Positions 45,494-54,700 of a DNA stretch of 64,000 nucleotides are shown piece by piece (positions within the stretch are counted from its first letter, which is position 1; every line of letters starts with the position of its first letter). Position numbers and translations under genes: made by a program. The stretch covers positions 1 through 64,000 of the forward strand of contig CAIRBK010000060.1 of NCBI GenBank assembly GCA_903876795.1, given 5' to 3'. The notes beneath the pieces were generated by a model. The model saw nothing but the letters and a program-made list of their open reading frames with translations, was not told where the DNA came from and did no database searches. This DNA comes from an uncultured Verrucomicrobiota bacterium (GTDB taxonomy: Bacteria; Verrucomicrobiota; Verrucomicrobiia; Opitutales; Opitutaceae).

Positions 45494-47533
45494 ATGAAAT
45501 CCCCCAAGACCATCGCCATCATCCAGGCCCGCACCGGTTCGACCCGCTTTCCCGGCAAGGTCCTCAAACCCCTCGCCGGCGGCCATTCGTTGATCGGTTT
45601 CCTGCTGCGCCGCCTGGCGGCCTGCCCCGCCCTCGACGCACTGGTCGTGGCCACCACCGACCGCCCGGGAGACGACGCGCTCGCCGCCCATGTGGAGAGC
45701 CTCGGCCATCTGGTGTTTCGCGGCAGCGAGTCCGACGTGTTGGACCGGTATTATCAGGCCGCGCGCGTCTTCGCGCCCGACATCGTCGTGCGCATCACCG
45801 GGGATTGCCCGCTGATCGACCCCGGCCTGGTCGCCCAAGTGGTCGCCGCCGCCGGCGAACCAGGCGTGGCCTACGCCTCCAACATCCGCCCTCCCACCTA
45901 TCCCGACGGCCTCGACGTGGAAGCCTTCACCTTTGCCGCCCTGGAAGAGGCCTGGCGCGAGGCGCGCGATCCGTTTGAACGCGAGCACGTCACCCCCTAC
46001 CTGCGCGCTCCGGGCCGATGCAAACAGGTCAACCTCGCGCACGACACCGACGAATCCGCCCGCCGCTGGACCGTGGACGAATCCGCCGATTACGACGTCG
46101 TCCGCGGCGTGGTCGCCCATTTCCGCGGCCGCGTCGATTTCGGCTGGCGCGAAGTGCTCGCGCTCGCCAACGAGCAACCGGCTCTTTTCGCCATGAACCA
46201 GGCCACCATCCGCAACGAAGGCGCCGATCTCTGCACCGGCCAGAAACTCTGGAAACGCGCCAAGCGCGTCATCCCCGGCGGCAACATGCTGCTTTCCAAG
46301 CGCGCCGAGATGTTCCTGCCCGGCCGCTGGCCCGCCTATTTCAGCCGCGCCAAGGACTGCCGCGTGTGGGACCTCGACGGCCGCGAGCTGCTCGACATGT
46401 GCATCATGGGCATCGGCACCAACACGCTCGGTTACGGGCATCCCGAGGTGGACGCCGCCGTGGCCGAGACCGTCGCCAAGGGCAACATGTCCACCTTCAA
46501 CTGCCCCGAGGAGGTGCTCCTGGCCGAGAAACTCGTGGAACTTCACCCGTGGGCCGGCATGGTGCGCCTGGCCCGCACCGGAGGCGAGGCCAACGCCATC
46601 GCCGTGCGCATCGCCCGCGCGGCCTCGGGCCGCGACGACATCGCCTTCTGCGGCTATCACGGCTGGCACGACTGGTATCTCGCCGCCAACCTCGCCGGCG
46701 GCGGCAATCTCGCCGGCCATCTTTTGCCCGGCCTCGAACCCAGGGGCGTGCCTCAAGACCTCGCCGGCACCGTCCATCCCTTCGCCTACAACGACCTCGC
46801 CGCCCTTGAAACCATCGTCAACCAACACCCCGTCGGCGTCATCGTCATGGAGGTCGTGCGCAACTTCGGCCCGCAGGACGGCTTCCTCGAAAAGGTCCGC
46901 GACCTGGCCACGCGCAAGGGCATCGTGCTCATGTTCGACGAATGCACCTCCGGTTTCCGCCAGACCTTTGGCGGCCTCCACAAGCAGTACGGAGTCGAGC
47001 CCGACATCGCCATGTTCGGCAAGGCCCTGGGCAACGGTTACGCCATCACCGCCGTCGTCGGGCGTCGCGAGGTGATGGAGCACGCGCAGGAGACGTTTAT
47101 CAGCAGCACGTTCTGGACGGAGCGCATCGGCCCGGCGGCCGCGTTGAAAACCCTCGAGGTCATGGAGCGCCTGCGCTCCTGGGAAACCATCACCGCGATC
47201 GGCCAAACCGTGGTCGCACGCTGGCACGAGCTCGCCGCGCGCCACGCGCTCGCGATCCAGACCGGCGGCCTGCCCGCGCTCGCCACGCTGGCCTTCCTCG
47301 GCCCCAACGCGCTCGCCTACAAAACGCTCCTGACCCAGGAGATGCTCAAGCAGGGCATCCTCGCGGCCAACTCCCTCTACGCCTGCATCGCGCACACCCC
47401 GGAGGTGCTCGACCGCTACTTCGCCGCACTCGATCCGGTCTTCGCGCTCATTCGCCAATGCGAGGACGGTCGCGACGTGGCCGGCCTGCTTGAGGTCCCC
47501 GTCTGCCAGAGCGGCTTTAAACGTCTCAACTGA
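45494..47533 (+). CDS. Fusion of SpsF-type cytidylyltransferase and class III aminotransferase
   Basis: 679 residues. Residues 1-~235 are a nucleotidyltransferase of the SpsF family ('IAIIQARTGSTRFPGKVLKPL', of which 'ARTGSTRFPGKVL' is the signature, and 'VVRITGDCPLIDP'). SpsF-type proteins are taken to activate pseudaminic-type sugars to CMP forms. Residues ~250-679 are a glutamate-1-semialdehyde-like aminotransferase, with 'GTNTLGYGHPEVD', 'LMFDECTSGFRQ' and PLP lysine K510 in 'DIAMFGKALGNGY'. Joining the two in one chain is notable. The aminotransferase step is not part of the standard pathway, so it may add a further amino group or act on a side group. Confidence 0.87.
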   Translation: MKSPKTIAIIQARTGSTRFPGKVLKPLAGGHSLIGFLLRRLAACPALDALVVATTDRPGDDALAAHVESLGHLVFRGSESDVLDRYYQAARVFAPDIVVRITGDCPLIDPGLVAQVVAAAGEPGVAYASNIRPPTYPDGLDVEAFTFAALEEAWREARDPFEREHVTPYLRAPGRCKQVNLAHDTDESARRWTVDESADYDVVRGVVAHFRGRVDFGWREVLALANEQPALFAMNQATIRNEGADLCTGQKLWKRAKRVIPGGNMLLSKRAEMFLPGRWPAYFSRAKDCRVWDLDGRELLDMCIMGIGTNTLGYGHPEVDAAVAETVAKGNMSTFNCPEEVLLAEKLVELHPWAGMVRLARTGGEANAIAVRIARAASGRDDIAFCGYHGWHDWYLAANLAGGGNLAGHLLPGLEPRGVPQDLAGTVHPFAYNDLAALETIVNQHPVGVIVMEVVRNFGPQDGFLEKVRDLATRKGIVLMFDECTSGFRQTFGGLHKQYGVEPDIAMFGKALGNGYAITAVVGRREVMEHAQETFISSTFWTERIGPAAALKTLEVMERLRSWETITAIGQTVVARWHELAARHALAIQTGGLPALATLAFLGPNALAYKTLLTQEMLKQGILAANSLYACIAHTPEVLDRYFAALDPVFALIRQCEDGRDVAGLLEVPVCQSGFKRLN

Positions 47534-47542
47534 GTAAACGCC

Positions 47543-49234
47543 ATGTCCGCCACCCCCCTGCTTGTCCGCGCAGACGCCTCCTCAGGGATCGGCACCGGCC
47601 ATGTGATGCGCTGCCTCGCGCTCGCGCAGGCCTGGCGACGCACCGGCGGGCAAGTGCATTTCCTCCACGCCGCCGTCACCCCGGCGCTCGACGAACGCAT
47701 CCGCTCCGAGGGGTTCGAGACCGGCGCCATCACGTTGGCGGCCGGTTCGGTCGAGGACGCCAGGACCACCGTCGCCCGCGCCCGCGCGCTTGGCTGCTCC
47801 TGGATCGTGGCCGACGGCTACGCGTTCGGGGCCGTCTGGCAGCGCGAAATCAAAGCCGCCGGCCTGCGCCTTCTGCTCCTCGATGATTACGGGCACGCCG
47901 AACACTATCACGCCGACGTGGTGCTCAATCAAAACGCCTCCGCCGACGCTACGCTCTATGCCCGGCGCGACCCCGCCACGCGTCTGCTGCTGGGCCCGCG
48001 CTACGCGCTTCTTCGGGAAGAGTTTGTCGCCCGCGCCGCCGCTCCCGACGCCGGGGGCGCCCGCGGCGCACCGGTCAGGGTACTCGTCACCCTCGGCGGC
48101 AGCGATCCCGAGAATGTCACCGGTCTGGTCATCGCCGCGCTCGGCCGGCTCTCCGGCATCGAGGCGACGGTCGTCGTCGGCGGCAGCAATCCCAACCTGG
48201 CCGCCGTGCAGGCCGCCGTCGCCGCGGCCCCCGTTCCGGTGCGGCTTGTCGTCAACTCGCACCACATGCCCGAGCTCATGGCCGGGGCCGACGTGGCCAT
48301 CTCCGCGGCAGGCTCCACCGTGTGGGAACTCGCTTTCATGGGCCTGCCGGCGGCTTTGATCGTCACGGCCGACAACCAGGCCGCCATCGCCGACGCCGTG
48401 GCGCGCGCCGGGGCCGGCCTCCACCTGGGCCGGCACACCGCGCTCAGCGCCGTAGGCCTGGCGCAGGTCCTGGGCCCCTGGCTGGACGGCACGGCCGCCC
48501 GCATCGAGATGAGCGGGCGCGCTCGCCAGCTCGTTGACGGTCGCGGCGCCCGCCGCGTGTGCGCCGCCCTGGCCCCGGGTCTGGCGATCACCCTGCTCAC
48601 CGACGCCGAGTCCTGGATCAACCCCCACCTCGCCGGCCTGAAAACCGGGTTTGAACAGGCCGGGCATCGGGTGCGCTGGATCCACGATCCCCTGCAAATC
48701 GAGGAGGGCGACGTCGCGTTTTTCCTTTCCCTCGGCCGCATCGTGCCGGAGGCGCTGCTCCGCCGCCACGCGCACAATCTCGTCGTGCATGAAAGCGCCC
48801 TGCCGCGCGGTCGCGGCTGGTCTCCGCTCACCTGGCAGATCCTCGAAGGGCAAAACGAGATCCCCGTTTCCCTGATCGAGGCCGCCGCCGGCGTGGACAC
48901 CGGCGATATTCATGCCCGGGAGACGTTGCGTTTTTCCGGCCATGAATGCGTCGCCGAGCTGCGCGCCGCCCAGGCCGCCGCCACCTGCTCCCTGTGCCGC
49001 GGGTTTATCGCGGATTATCCTTTCAACGCCGCCTCCTCTCGTCCGCAGACCGGAACCCCCGGCCACTATCCGCGCCGTCGCCCCGCCGACAGCCGTCTCG
49101 ATCCCGACAAGACGCTTCGCGACCAGTTCAACCTCCTGCGCGTGTGCGATCCCGAGCGCTACCCGGCCTTCATGGAGATCGACGGTCGCCGCTACGAAGT
49201 GCGCGTCACCCCCGTGAGCCCATCCCCGTTGTGA
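47543..49234 (+). CDS. pseG: Fusion of PseG-type UDP-sugar hydrolase and formyltransferase-like domain
   Basis: 563 residues. The N-terminal ~350 match PseG/SpsG, which removes UDP from the acylated diamino sugar: 'RADASSGIGTGHVMRCLALA', 'VADGYAFG', 'DDYGHAEHYHADVVLNQN', 'SAAGSTVWELAFMGLP'. The C-terminal ~210 resemble formyltransferases of the methionyl-tRNA formyltransferase fold, with the catalytic His416 in 'VVHESALPRGRGWSPL' and Asp452 in 'GVDTGDIH'. It suggests that acyl transfer and UDP removal are physically linked. The stop overlaps the GTG of the next gene. Confidence 0.85.
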   Translation: MSATPLLVRADASSGIGTGHVMRCLALAQAWRRTGGQVHFLHAAVTPALDERIRSEGFETGAITLAAGSVEDARTTVARARALGCSWIVADGYAFGAVWQREIKAAGLRLLLLDDYGHAEHYHADVVLNQNASADATLYARRDPATRLLLGPRYALLREEFVARAAAPDAGGARGAPVRVLVTLGGSDPENVTGLVIAALGRLSGIEATVVVGGSNPNLAAVQAAVAAAPVPVRLVVNSHHMPELMAGADVAISAAGSTVWELAFMGLPAALIVTADNQAAIADAVARAGAGLHLGRHTALSAVGLAQVLGPWLDGTAARIEMSGRARQLVDGRGARRVCAALAPGLAITLLTDAESWINPHLAGLKTGFEQAGHRVRWIHDPLQIEEGDVAFFLSLGRIVPEALLRRHAHNLVVHESALPRGRGWSPLTWQILEGQNEIPVSLIEAAAGVDTGDIHARETLRFSGHECVAELRAAQAAATCSLCRGFIADYPFNAASSRPQTGTPGHYPRRRPADSRLDPDKTLRDQFNLLRVCDPERYPAFMEIDGRRYEVRVTPVSPSPL

Positions 49235-49935
49235 ACACAGCCGAACAACGCTACCTCGTCGCGGGTTGCAAGCCGTGGAACCGCCGCGTGTTTGCCGGGC
49301 GCCTCGCCTCCCTGCCCGGAGAATGGCGCTTTGTTGCCGGTCGCGAGGAACTCACGCCCGGGCTGATCGCCGAATTCCGCCCGCGCTTCGTGTTTTTCCT
49401 GCACTGGTCCTGGATCGTCCCCGAGGCGGTGCTCAACGCCGCCGAGTGCGTGTGCTTTCACATGACCGACGTACCCTACGGGCGCGGCGGCAGCCCGTTG
49501 CAAAACCTGATCGTGCGCGGTCATCGCGAGACCAAGCTCACGGCGCTGCGCATGTGCGCCGAGCTGGACGCCGGCCCGGTCTACCTGAAGTGCCCGCTTT
49601 CGCTTGAAGGCGGCGCCGAGGAGATACTCGTGCGCGCCTCCGAGTTGTCGGCCGACATGATCGCCACCCTCATACGCCTGCGACCCGAGCCCCAGCCGCA
49701 GTCGGGCGAGGTCACGCTTTTCAAACGCCGCCGTCCCGAGGAGAGCCTCATCCCCTCGCTGCCCGGTCTGCCCGCGCTCCACGATTTTATCCGCATGCTC
49801 GACGCCGACGGCTACCCGCGCGCGTTTCTCGAACACGCGGGCTTCCGCTACGAATTCGCCCGCGCCGTGCGCTACGACGGCCGCGTGGTCGCCGATGTCA
49901 CGATCACCGCGTCGCCCTCCGCCCCTTCCTCATGA
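49231..49935 (+). CDS. Second formyltransferase-like protein
   Basis: 234 residues, starting with GTG at 49231 in the GTGA overlap with the PseG fusion gene. The fold shows the formyltransferase core 'FFLHWSWIVPEAVLN', His77 in 'CFHMTDVPYGRGGSPLQNLI' and the Asp in 'ELDAGPVYLK'. Such small formyltransferases occur in bacterial clusters making N-formylated sugars from 10-formyl-THF. It overlaps pseI by four bases. Which nitrogen it acts on is unknown. Confidence 0.82.
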   Translation: MNTAEQRYLVAGCKPWNRRVFAGRLASLPGEWRFVAGREELTPGLIAEFRPRFVFFLHWSWIVPEAVLNAAECVCFHMTDVPYGRGGSPLQNLIVRGHRETKLTALRMCAELDAGPVYLKCPLSLEGGAEEILVRASELSADMIATLIRLRPEPQPQSGEVTLFKRRRPEESLIPSLPGLPALHDFIRMLDADGYPRAFLEHAGFRYEFARAVRYDGRVVADVTITASPSAPSS

Positions 49936-50999
49936 ACACCACCCCGTCCCACCCGTTCGCCATCGCCGGCCGCCCCATCGGCCCCGGACATCCCGTTTAT
50001 GTCATCGCCGAGATGTCGGCCAACCATAACCAGGACTACGAGCAGGCCGCCGCCATCGTGCGCGCCGCCAAAGACGCCGGCGCCGACGCGATCAAGCTCC
50101 AGACCTACACTCCCGACACGATGACGCTCGACCTGCGCACGCCGGTGTTCCAGATCGGGCAAGGCACGATCTGGGAGGGGAAAAACCTTTACGAACTCTA
50201 CGGCGAGGCCTGCACGCCCTGGGACTGGCAGCCGCGACTCAAGCGTCTCGCCGAGTCGCTGGGCCTGCATTGTTTTTCGACGCCGTTTGACGCCAGCTCG
50301 GTGGATTTTCTCGAGGCGATGGACGTGCCGGCGCACAAGATCGCCTCCTTCGAGCTGGTTGACCTGCCGCTGGTCCGCCGTGTGGCCCGCACCGGCAAAC
50401 CGGTGATCATGTCCACCGGCATGGGCTCGCTCGACGAAGTTGTCGAGGCGGTCAACGCCTTCCGCGAGGCCGGCGGCAAACAACTCGCGCTCCTTAAGTG
50501 CACCAGCGCCTACCCGTCCAAACCCGAGGACATGAACCTGCGCACCATCCCCGATCTCGCGACCCGCTTCGGCCTGTGCGCCGGCCTGTCCGACCACACG
50601 CTCGACATCACCGTGCCGGTCGCCGCCGTGGCCCTGGGCGCCTGCATCATCGAGAAACATTTCACGCTCTCCCGCGCCACGCCCGGGCCCGACAGCGCGT
50701 TCTCGCTCGAGCCCGCCGAGTTCCGCGCGATGGTGGACGCCGTGCGCACCACCGAACGGGCGCTGGGTCGGGTCGCCTACGCCATGAGCCCCAAGGAAGA
50801 GGCCAGCCGCATCTTCCGCCGCTCGCTCTTTGTCGTCCGCGACCTCCGGCCCGGCGAGGTGTTCAGCGAGGACAACGTTCGCTGCATCCGGCCCGGTTGC
50901 GGGCTGCTCCCGCGCCACCTGCCCGAGGTGCTCGGCCGCAAGGCCTCGCGCGAGATCGCCCGCGGCACTCCCCTGGACTGGAACCTCGTCGCCTCCTGA
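49932..50999 (+). CDS. pseI: Pseudaminic acid synthase
   Basis: The enzyme condenses the PseG product with phosphoenolpyruvate to give the nine-carbon sugar acid. 355 residues: a NeuB-type TIM barrel with 'YVIAEMSANHNQDYEQA', 'AIKLQTYTPDTMTLD', 'STPFDASSVDFLEAM' and 'GLSDHTLDITVPVAAVALGA', then a C-terminal SAF domain ('RSLFVVRDLRPGEVFSEDNV'). The 'PDTMTLD' segment favours pseudaminic over legionaminic or sialic acid synthases. It overlaps its neighbours on both sides. Confidence 0.93.
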   Translation: MNTTPSHPFAIAGRPIGPGHPVYVIAEMSANHNQDYEQAAAIVRAAKDAGADAIKLQTYTPDTMTLDLRTPVFQIGQGTIWEGKNLYELYGEACTPWDWQPRLKRLAESLGLHCFSTPFDASSVDFLEAMDVPAHKIASFELVDLPLVRRVARTGKPVIMSTGMGSLDEVVEAVNAFREAGGKQLALLKCTSAYPSKPEDMNLRTIPDLATRFGLCAGLSDHTLDITVPVAAVALGACIIEKHFTLSRATPGPDSAFSLEPAEFRAMVDAVRTTERALGRVAYAMSPKEEASRIFRRSLFVVRDLRPGEVFSEDNVRCIRPGCGLLPRHLPEVLGRKASREIARGTPLDWNLVAS

Positions 51000-51688
51000 T
51001 GTCCGCCATGAACGTCCTCGTCATAGCCGCCCACCCCGACGACGAAGTCCTCGGGTGCGGCGGCACCATCGCCCGGTTTGCCTCCGGCGGCGCCGCCGTC
51101 TCGGTGCTTATTCTGGCCAACGGCCTCACCTCGCGCCCCGGTTTCGATCCCGTGCGCGATGCCGGAGCGCTCACGGTCCACCACGAACGCGCCCGCCGCG
51201 CCGGGGCGCTGCTCGGCGCCCAAGAGGTCAACGTCGCCGGCTTCCCCGACCAGCGCATGGACACCCTGCCGCTGCTCGACATCACCCAGGCCATCGAGCG
51301 CGAGATTGCCCGCGTGCGGCCCGCCATCGTCTTCACCCAGCACGGCGGCGACCTCAATCTCGACCATGCCATCACCTTCCGCGCCACGCTCACCGCGACC
51401 CGCCCGATGGCCGGCGGGGTCGTGCGCGAACTCTACAGCTACGAGGTGCCGTCCTCCTCGGAATGGGCGTTCGGCCAGTTCGAGCCCCGGTTCCAGCCCT
51501 CGGTCTTTTTCGACATCTCCGCGCATCTCGACGCCAAAATCGCGGCCATGCAGGTCTATGAAAGCGAGACGCGCGCCTTCCCCCACCCGCGCTCGCCCGA
51601 GGCCCTGCGCGCGCTGGCCCTCCAGCGGGGCGCCGCCGCCGGACTGCCCGCCGCCGAGGCCTTCCACTGCGTGCGCATCCTTCGCTGA
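50999..51688 (+). CDS. PIG-L/LmbE family deacetylase
   Basis: 229 residues. The zinc-binding motif 'AHPDDEVLGCGGTIARF' and the later His in 'GGDLNLDHAITF' are intact. Family members remove N-acetyl groups from amino sugars. In this operon it could deacetylate the nonulosonic acid or its precursor, opening a nitrogen for the formyltransferases. The start overlaps the pseI stop by one base (TGATG). Confidence 0.88.
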   Translation: MSAMNVLVIAAHPDDEVLGCGGTIARFASGGAAVSVLILANGLTSRPGFDPVRDAGALTVHHERARRAGALLGAQEVNVAGFPDQRMDTLPLLDITQAIEREIARVRPAIVFTQHGGDLNLDHAITFRATLTATRPMAGGVVRELYSYEVPSSSEWAFGQFEPRFQPSVFFDISAHLDAKIAAMQVYESETRAFPHPRSPEALRALALQRGAAAGLPAAEAFHCVRILR

Positions 51689-51720
51689 ATCAACCCCGCC
51701 GGCCCCCCCATGCCTCCCCG

Positions 51721-54700
51721 ATGAAAAACATACTGTTCTTTTCGCCTTACGCCTTCTGGAAACTGCACGCGCTCTATGAGGTCGGCCTGTTTCACCACTT
51801 CCGGCATCGGGGCTTCAACGCCGACTACATCCACTGCAACGGCCTGTTCGGCGAATGCGACCTTTACTGGGAGGCGACCGTCGGTCCCCGGCCGGCGTGC
51901 GCGTGCCAGGTGTGCCAGCATGAGGTCGGCGCGTTTCTGCAACAATACCACCTGCCGGCCGATCCCCTCGGCGCTTATGCGAGCACCGAGCACAAGCTCG
52001 CCGCCCGCGCCTTCGTGGACGGTCTGGCCGACGCCGACCTGTTGCGCGCCGAATTCATCGGGCACCCGCTGTCCGCCTGGATCAAGTCCTCCGTCCACAC
52101 CCACCTGCGCATCAACGCCTTTGACCTGACCAACGCCCGCCACTGCCGCGCCCTGCGAGACTACCTTTACAACGGCGCGGTCGCCTTGCAGGCCCTGCGC
52201 CGGGTCTTCGCCGAGAAAAAACCCGACGTGCTGGTGCTGTTCAACGGCCGCATGGCCTACCCGCGCATCGCCCTGGAACTCGCGCTCGCCGGCGGCGTGC
52301 GCGTGGTCTGCCACGAGCGCGGCATCTTCCGCGAATCGCTTTCGCTCTGGGAAAACAGCCACTGCCTCTCCCTTGGGGTTTATGAGGAGATGGGCCGCCG
52401 GTGGAATCACGTCCCGCTCACCTCCGCCGAGGTCGCCGCGGTCGCCAAGTGGCTCGCCGACCGCGCCAAGGGCAAGAACCTCAACTGGCGCGCCTACAGC
52501 GAGCAGGGCTCGCTCGGCGGCCTGGGCGATTTCCTGCGCGTCCACGCCGGCAAGAAAATCGCCGCCCTGCTCACCAGCAGCACCGACGAGATCATCGCCT
52601 GCGACGACTACCACTGCGTCTTTGGCAGCCAGCAGGACTGGATCGACCGCACCGTCGCCGAGTTCGCCACCTTGTCCGACGCGGTGCTGGTCATCCGCGT
52701 CCACCCCAACTCCGGCAGCAAAAAATCCACCGGCCGGAACCTGGACGAGCTCGCCTACTACAACGCACTGGGCGCCCGCCTGCCGGCCAACGTCTTTCTG
52801 GTCATGCCCGAAGACGCGGTCAGCACCTACGCCCTCATGGAGGGCTGCGACCTGGGTCTTGTCTTCGGCACCACCGCCGCCCTCGAACTCGCCGGCCGCG
52901 GCAAGCCCGTCCTGGCCGGCGCGCGCTGCCCGTGGACTTTTAACGACGCCATCCGCCAGGTCACCGACCCGGACGCCTATCGCGCACTGCTCGTCGCCGC
53001 GCTCGCCGCGCCGCTTTCCCCTGCGGCCAGGCGGGAGCAGATGCGCGCCGCCTACCGCTTCATCCACGCCTACCTTTACCGCTGGCACATTCCTTTCCCC
53101 CTCGTGGCCATGCCCGACCCGCACACCGGCGAATTGCTCGCCAAGACCCTCGACGATTTCCGCCCCGGCCGCCACGCCTGCCTCGACCACGCCGCCGCCA
53201 TCGTGCTCGGCGAACGCCCGCTTGTTCCCGTCCCTGAAGGCCGCTCCGAATCCGACGCGGAGGCCGAGACCGCCGCCTTGGAACGCTACGAACGCCAGGG
53301 CGGCCACCGCGCCGGCCGCGCCGAGGGCGTGGTCATCAGCGCCGTCGTCACCTGTTACAACTACGCCGATTTCCTGCGTCCTTGCGTCGAAAGCATCGTC
53401 ATGCAGACGCGGCCCGTGGACGAGATCATCATCGTCGACGACGGCAGCACCGACGCCAGCGCCGCCGTCGCCGGGCGCTGCATCGCCGAGTTCCCCCAGG
53501 CCGCCATCCGCCTTCTCCGCCAGCCCAACTCCGGCCAGCCCGCGCTCGCCCGCAACGCCGGCATCCAGATCGCCCGGGGCGACTTTATCCTCCCCGTCGA
53601 TGCCGACGACCGCCTCGACCCCGGCTACATCGCCGCCTGCTGCGAGGCCATCGAGGACGACCCCTCGGCCGAGCTCGTTTACGCCGACCCCGTTTACGTC
53701 AAAAACGGCCAGGCGCGCCTCGTGCCCGCCGGCGCGTTTTCCGTGGCCAACATGAAGCGCGGCAACCAGCTCGTCTACTGCTCGCTCTACCGCCGCGAAC
53801 TCTGGCGCCGCATCGGCGGCTACCGCGACAACATCCGCGGCTACGAAGACTGGGACTTCTGGGTCGCCGCCGCCCTCCTCGGCGCCAAGGCCGTCCACCT
53901 CGCCCGCCCCGGCCTGCTCTACAACGAGAAGGACTCCGGCGTGTTTTCCCAGACGACCGGCCTGCACCACCAGCGCGTCGCCCGCCTCACCTTGAACAAT
54001 CCCGGCGCCTTCACCCCCGCCGAACTCCAGGCCGCCGCCCGGCTCCTGCGCTCCAAGGGTCTCGACTCCCCCGACGTGCCCAATCCCGCCGCCGCCACCC
54101 GTTTCGTCCAGGAAATCGCCGCGCTCCAAGCCTGGCGCGACTCCCCCGCCGCCTGGCCCTCGCCCGAATCCCCCGAGGCGCGCACCCGCCATCTCGCCGT
54201 GCTCGCCCTCGCCTGGAAACACCGCGACTGGACCCTCGGGGCCGCCGTCGCCCGCCGTTTGGTCGAAGCGTTCGGGGCCGATCCCTTTTTGTCCGGCATC
54301 GAGGCCGCCTGCTGGAAACGCGCGATGAATCCCGCGCGCGCCGCCGCCGCCCAGGCCGAAGCGATGGCCTGGCAACCCGCCTCCGCGACCGGCGCGGATT
54401 GGCCCGCCCTTGTGCGCGCCGAGGTCGCCACCCCCGCCCATCCCGGCCTGCTGGCGTGGGCCCTCCTCCGCCTGGCGCGCGCCGACCTCGCCGCCGTCGT
54501 CGCTCGCACCTGGCGCAAGCGCGGCATCGAGCCGGTCATGGCCGACCTCATGGATGCCATGATCGCCGCGGAGGCCACCGCCGCGCCCGCCGAAGCTTCC
54601 GCACCCGCCGAAGACGACGAGGCGGCGTTCACCGCCGCCGACGTGTCGGCCGTGGCCGAACTCGCCGCCGCCGCCCGCGCGCCCGGGGCGGACGACGACC

